Assembly (NCBI GenBank): GCA_964531505.1
Contig: CAZHDT010000016.1
Coordinates: 1-14,612, forward strand
From: UBA6264 sp964531505
GTDB lineage: Bacteria; Patescibacteriota; Patescibacteriia; UBA2591; UBA6264
Reading direction: 5' to 3'
Length of the DNA stretch: 14,612 bases
Made by a program: the position numbers and the translations under genes. Each line of letters opens with the position of its first letter. The stretch's first letter is position 1. This document shows, in pieces, positions 13,331 through 14,612 of the stretch. The notes beneath the pieces are model-generated. The model saw only the letters and a program-made list of their open reading frames with translations, had not been told where the DNA came from and ran no database searches.

Positions 13331-14374
13331 TTACCCCATTTCCCTTAATGCCAAGCCAATGGCGACAGAAAAACGCGGCGCCACTTCTTCCAAAGCCGGT
13401 TTTAAATCCGGGTCAAAAGAAACTCTGGACCAGGGGTCGCCAATAATAACCCGAATATTAATTTCTTGAGAAAGATAATCAACTAAACCGGGTAAATAAG
13501 CCGAACCGCCAGATAAGATTACTTGTTCTATTTCTTTTCCAGACTGGTCTTGATAAAGCCTGATTGAATATCTCATTTCATCAAGCACCGGTTCCATAAT
13601 TCCTCTGATGATCTCAGGGATTTTTGAAGACCCAGCCATACCAATGTCTCTTTTAAATTGTTCCGCTCTTTTAAAATCAACGTTAAGACTATTGGCAACG
13701 GCCCGGGAAATAGTGATTCCTCCCACATCAATACTTCGATTCAGCGATGGTATACCCTTTTCAATAATAACAATATCGGTGGTAACGGCGCTCGTATCAA
13801 TAATCATGGTCGTCGCCTGACTTTTTCCAATCAATGAGCGGGACATAGCAAAAGCCTCTGTCTCTAAAGACATTAATTGTAAATCAGCTCTTTTAAATAT
13901 TTCAATGTATCTTTTTACTAAATTTTTTTCTGCGGCAGTTAAAAGAATACGGTAATTTTTTCTTTTTTTATCAACATTAATAATATCAATAATTCGCCAA
14001 TCCAAAACCACTTCTTCCAAAGGCAATGGAACAAATTTTTTTGCTTCCCAACGAACCGCCGAATCCAAATCTTTTTTATTCATCATCGGCAAAGTGATAA
14101 CAGAATTAAAAACAGAATAATTCGGCAGAGCAGTGACCGCCTGATAAGAAGTTGTTCCCGCTTCAGTATAAAGTTTTTTAAGTAAATTCGCCACCTTATC
14201 AATAATTTCCTTAGCGTCTCCCCTAATAATATCGCCAATCGCCCTTTCCGCATAACCATAAGTCAGTAAAGAAGGGATATTTTTATTTTGAACCAATTCA
14301 ACCAATTTAATGCTGGTTGAACCAATATCAATTCCTAAAAAACTATTATTTTTTTTAAAACCAAAAAGGCCCAT
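13331..14374 (-). CDS. pilM: Type IV pilus actin-like ATPase PilM
   Basis: PilM is the cytoplasmic actin-fold protein that binds the PilN N-terminus and connects the ATPases to the membrane complex. The 347 residues carry the actin-family nucleotide motifs: phosphate 1 LGIDIGSTSIKLVEL (13-27), phosphate 2 IIDTSAVTTDIVI (191-203) and the adenosine motif ILSGGSAYLPGL (286-297). The 1C insertion typical of PilM contains YSVFNSVITLPMM (86-98) and WEAKKFVPLPLEEVVLDW (109-126). Length is normal for the family. It is the first gene of the operon, with a predicted promoter about 105 nt upstream and a leader hairpin between. No Shine-Dalgarno is visible. Confidence 0.97.
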   Translation of the reverse strand: MGLFGFKKNNSFLGIDIGSTSIKLVELVQNKNIPSLLTYGYAERAIGDIIRGDAKEIIDKVANLLKKLYTEAGTTSYQAVTALPNYSVFNSVITLPMMNKKDLDSAVRWEAKKFVPLPLEEVVLDWRIIDIINVDKKRKNYRILLTAAEKNLVKRYIEIFKRADLQLMSLETEAFAMSRSLIGKSQATTMIIDTSAVTTDIVIIEKGIPSLNRSIDVGGITISRAVANSLNVDFKRAEQFKRDIGMAGSSKIPEIIRGIMEPVLDEMRYSIRLYQDQSGKEIEQVILSGGSAYLPGLVDYLSQEINIRVIIGDPWSRVSFDPDLKPALEEVAPRFSVAIGLALREMG

Positions 14375-14399
14375 AATACAATGCGTTTAAAATTTTCCC

Positions 14400-14453
14400 A
14401 AAAAACCCAATTAGATAACCGAAATAAATTTTCAAATCTATCCTAAGTTGGGT
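14400..14453 (-). promoter_or_regulatory. Terminator-like hairpin in the pilM leader
   Basis: On the minus strand ACCCAA-c-TTAG-g-ATA (from 14453) pairs with TAT-CTAA-TTGGGT (ending 14405), about 13 bp with two single bulges around a loop of about 20 nt, and six T follow (14405-14400). It sits in the roughly 100-nt leader before the pilM ATG, so it could be an attenuator of the pilus operon. No matching anti-terminator was found by eye. Confidence 0.45.
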
Positions 14454-14480
14454 ATTTAGAATTTTTATATTTATGTTATT

Positions 14481-14509
14481 ATTATACAATATAATAATAG
14501 ATAAAACAA
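14481..14509 (-). promoter_or_regulatory. Predicted promoter of the pilus operon
   Basis: TTGTTT (14509-14504), a 17-nt spacer and a perfect TATAAT (14486-14481). A DnaA-box nonamer TTATCCACA lies at 14530-14522, 12 nt upstream of the -35, but there it overlaps the first codons of the divergent comF-like gene. Confidence 0.6.
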
Positions 14510-14520
14510 GAAAAATAGAG

Positions 14521-14612
14521 ATGTGGATAACCAAAATAAAAAATTTTCTGTTGGATGTTTTTTTTCCAAAAATTTGCCTTGGTTGTGAAAGAACCGACTT
14601 TTTAATTTGCCC
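14521..14612 (+). CDS. comF: ComF-family protein, N-terminal fragment
   Basis: An ATG at 14521 opens a frame to the right edge. Its first 30 residues include FLLDVFFPKICLGC, ERTDFLIC. This fits the start of ComF/ComFC proteins, which begin 'LLDLLFPxxCxxCG' followed by a second Cys pair that binds zinc, ahead of a phosphoribosyltransferase-like domain. ComF proteins act in DNA uptake during natural transformation, together with type IV pili. A weak purine-rich stretch (AGAG) precedes the ATG. Divergent from pilM across about 146 nt. Only the zinc-finger start is visible, so the assignment rests on a short match. Confidence 0.72.
   Translation, partial: MWITKIKNFLLDVFFPKICLGCERTDFLIC

Overview
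The window looks like part of a Candidate Phyla Radiation (Patescibacteria, Parcubacteria-like) genome. This is an inference. It rests on the AT-rich coding style, mostly absent Shine-Dalgarno sequences, a tRNA without an encoded CCA end, and a compact minus-strand type IV pilus operon in the order pilM-pilN-pilO-small membrane gene-pilB-pilT-pilC. Two runs of exactly 100 N (1678-1777 and 7389-7488) are scaffold gaps, so order and distance across them are assumed.

Layout from left to right. 1-2292 (minus) is the N-terminal part of a large secreted protein: a signal peptide, an Ig-like first domain, then at least six carboxypeptidase-regulatory-like beta modules. The gene runs off the left edge. 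2293-2603 holds a predicted transcript or leader with several hairpins and a terminator. 2604-5531 (minus) is a four-gene cluster: queH, a 115-residue unknown, a 227-residue multi-pass membrane protein, and a membrane-anchored HtrA-like protein with a PDZ domain whose catalytic triad seems lost. 5532-6060 is intergenic and unusually structured: a queH promoter, three related palindromic hairpins, a terminator-like hairpin and a predicted ~75-nt small RNA with its own promoter. 6061-6134 (plus) is tRNA-Pro(CGG). It converges on mutM (minus, 6139-6975).

7033-7388 holds repeats, a strong plus-strand promoter and the 5' end of a secreted protein gene whose GC content (about 55% by hand count) is far above its surroundings; it is cut by the second gap. 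7489-14374 (minus) is the pilus operon. PilM (actin-like), PilN and PilO would form the inner-membrane platform, PilB is an intact extension ATPase and PilC the platform protein. The PilT-like protein keeps the fold but has lost the Walker A lysine, the Walker B glutamate and the His-box histidine. Prepilin genes, often found near pilC, may lie in the gap. 14521-14612 (plus) is the start of a comF-like gene, divergent from pilM.

The most interesting items are the pseudo-PilT, the pseudo-HtrA, the two predicted structured RNAs, and a perfect DnaA-box nonamer just upstream of three minus-strand promoters, extended to an identical 15-mer in two of them.
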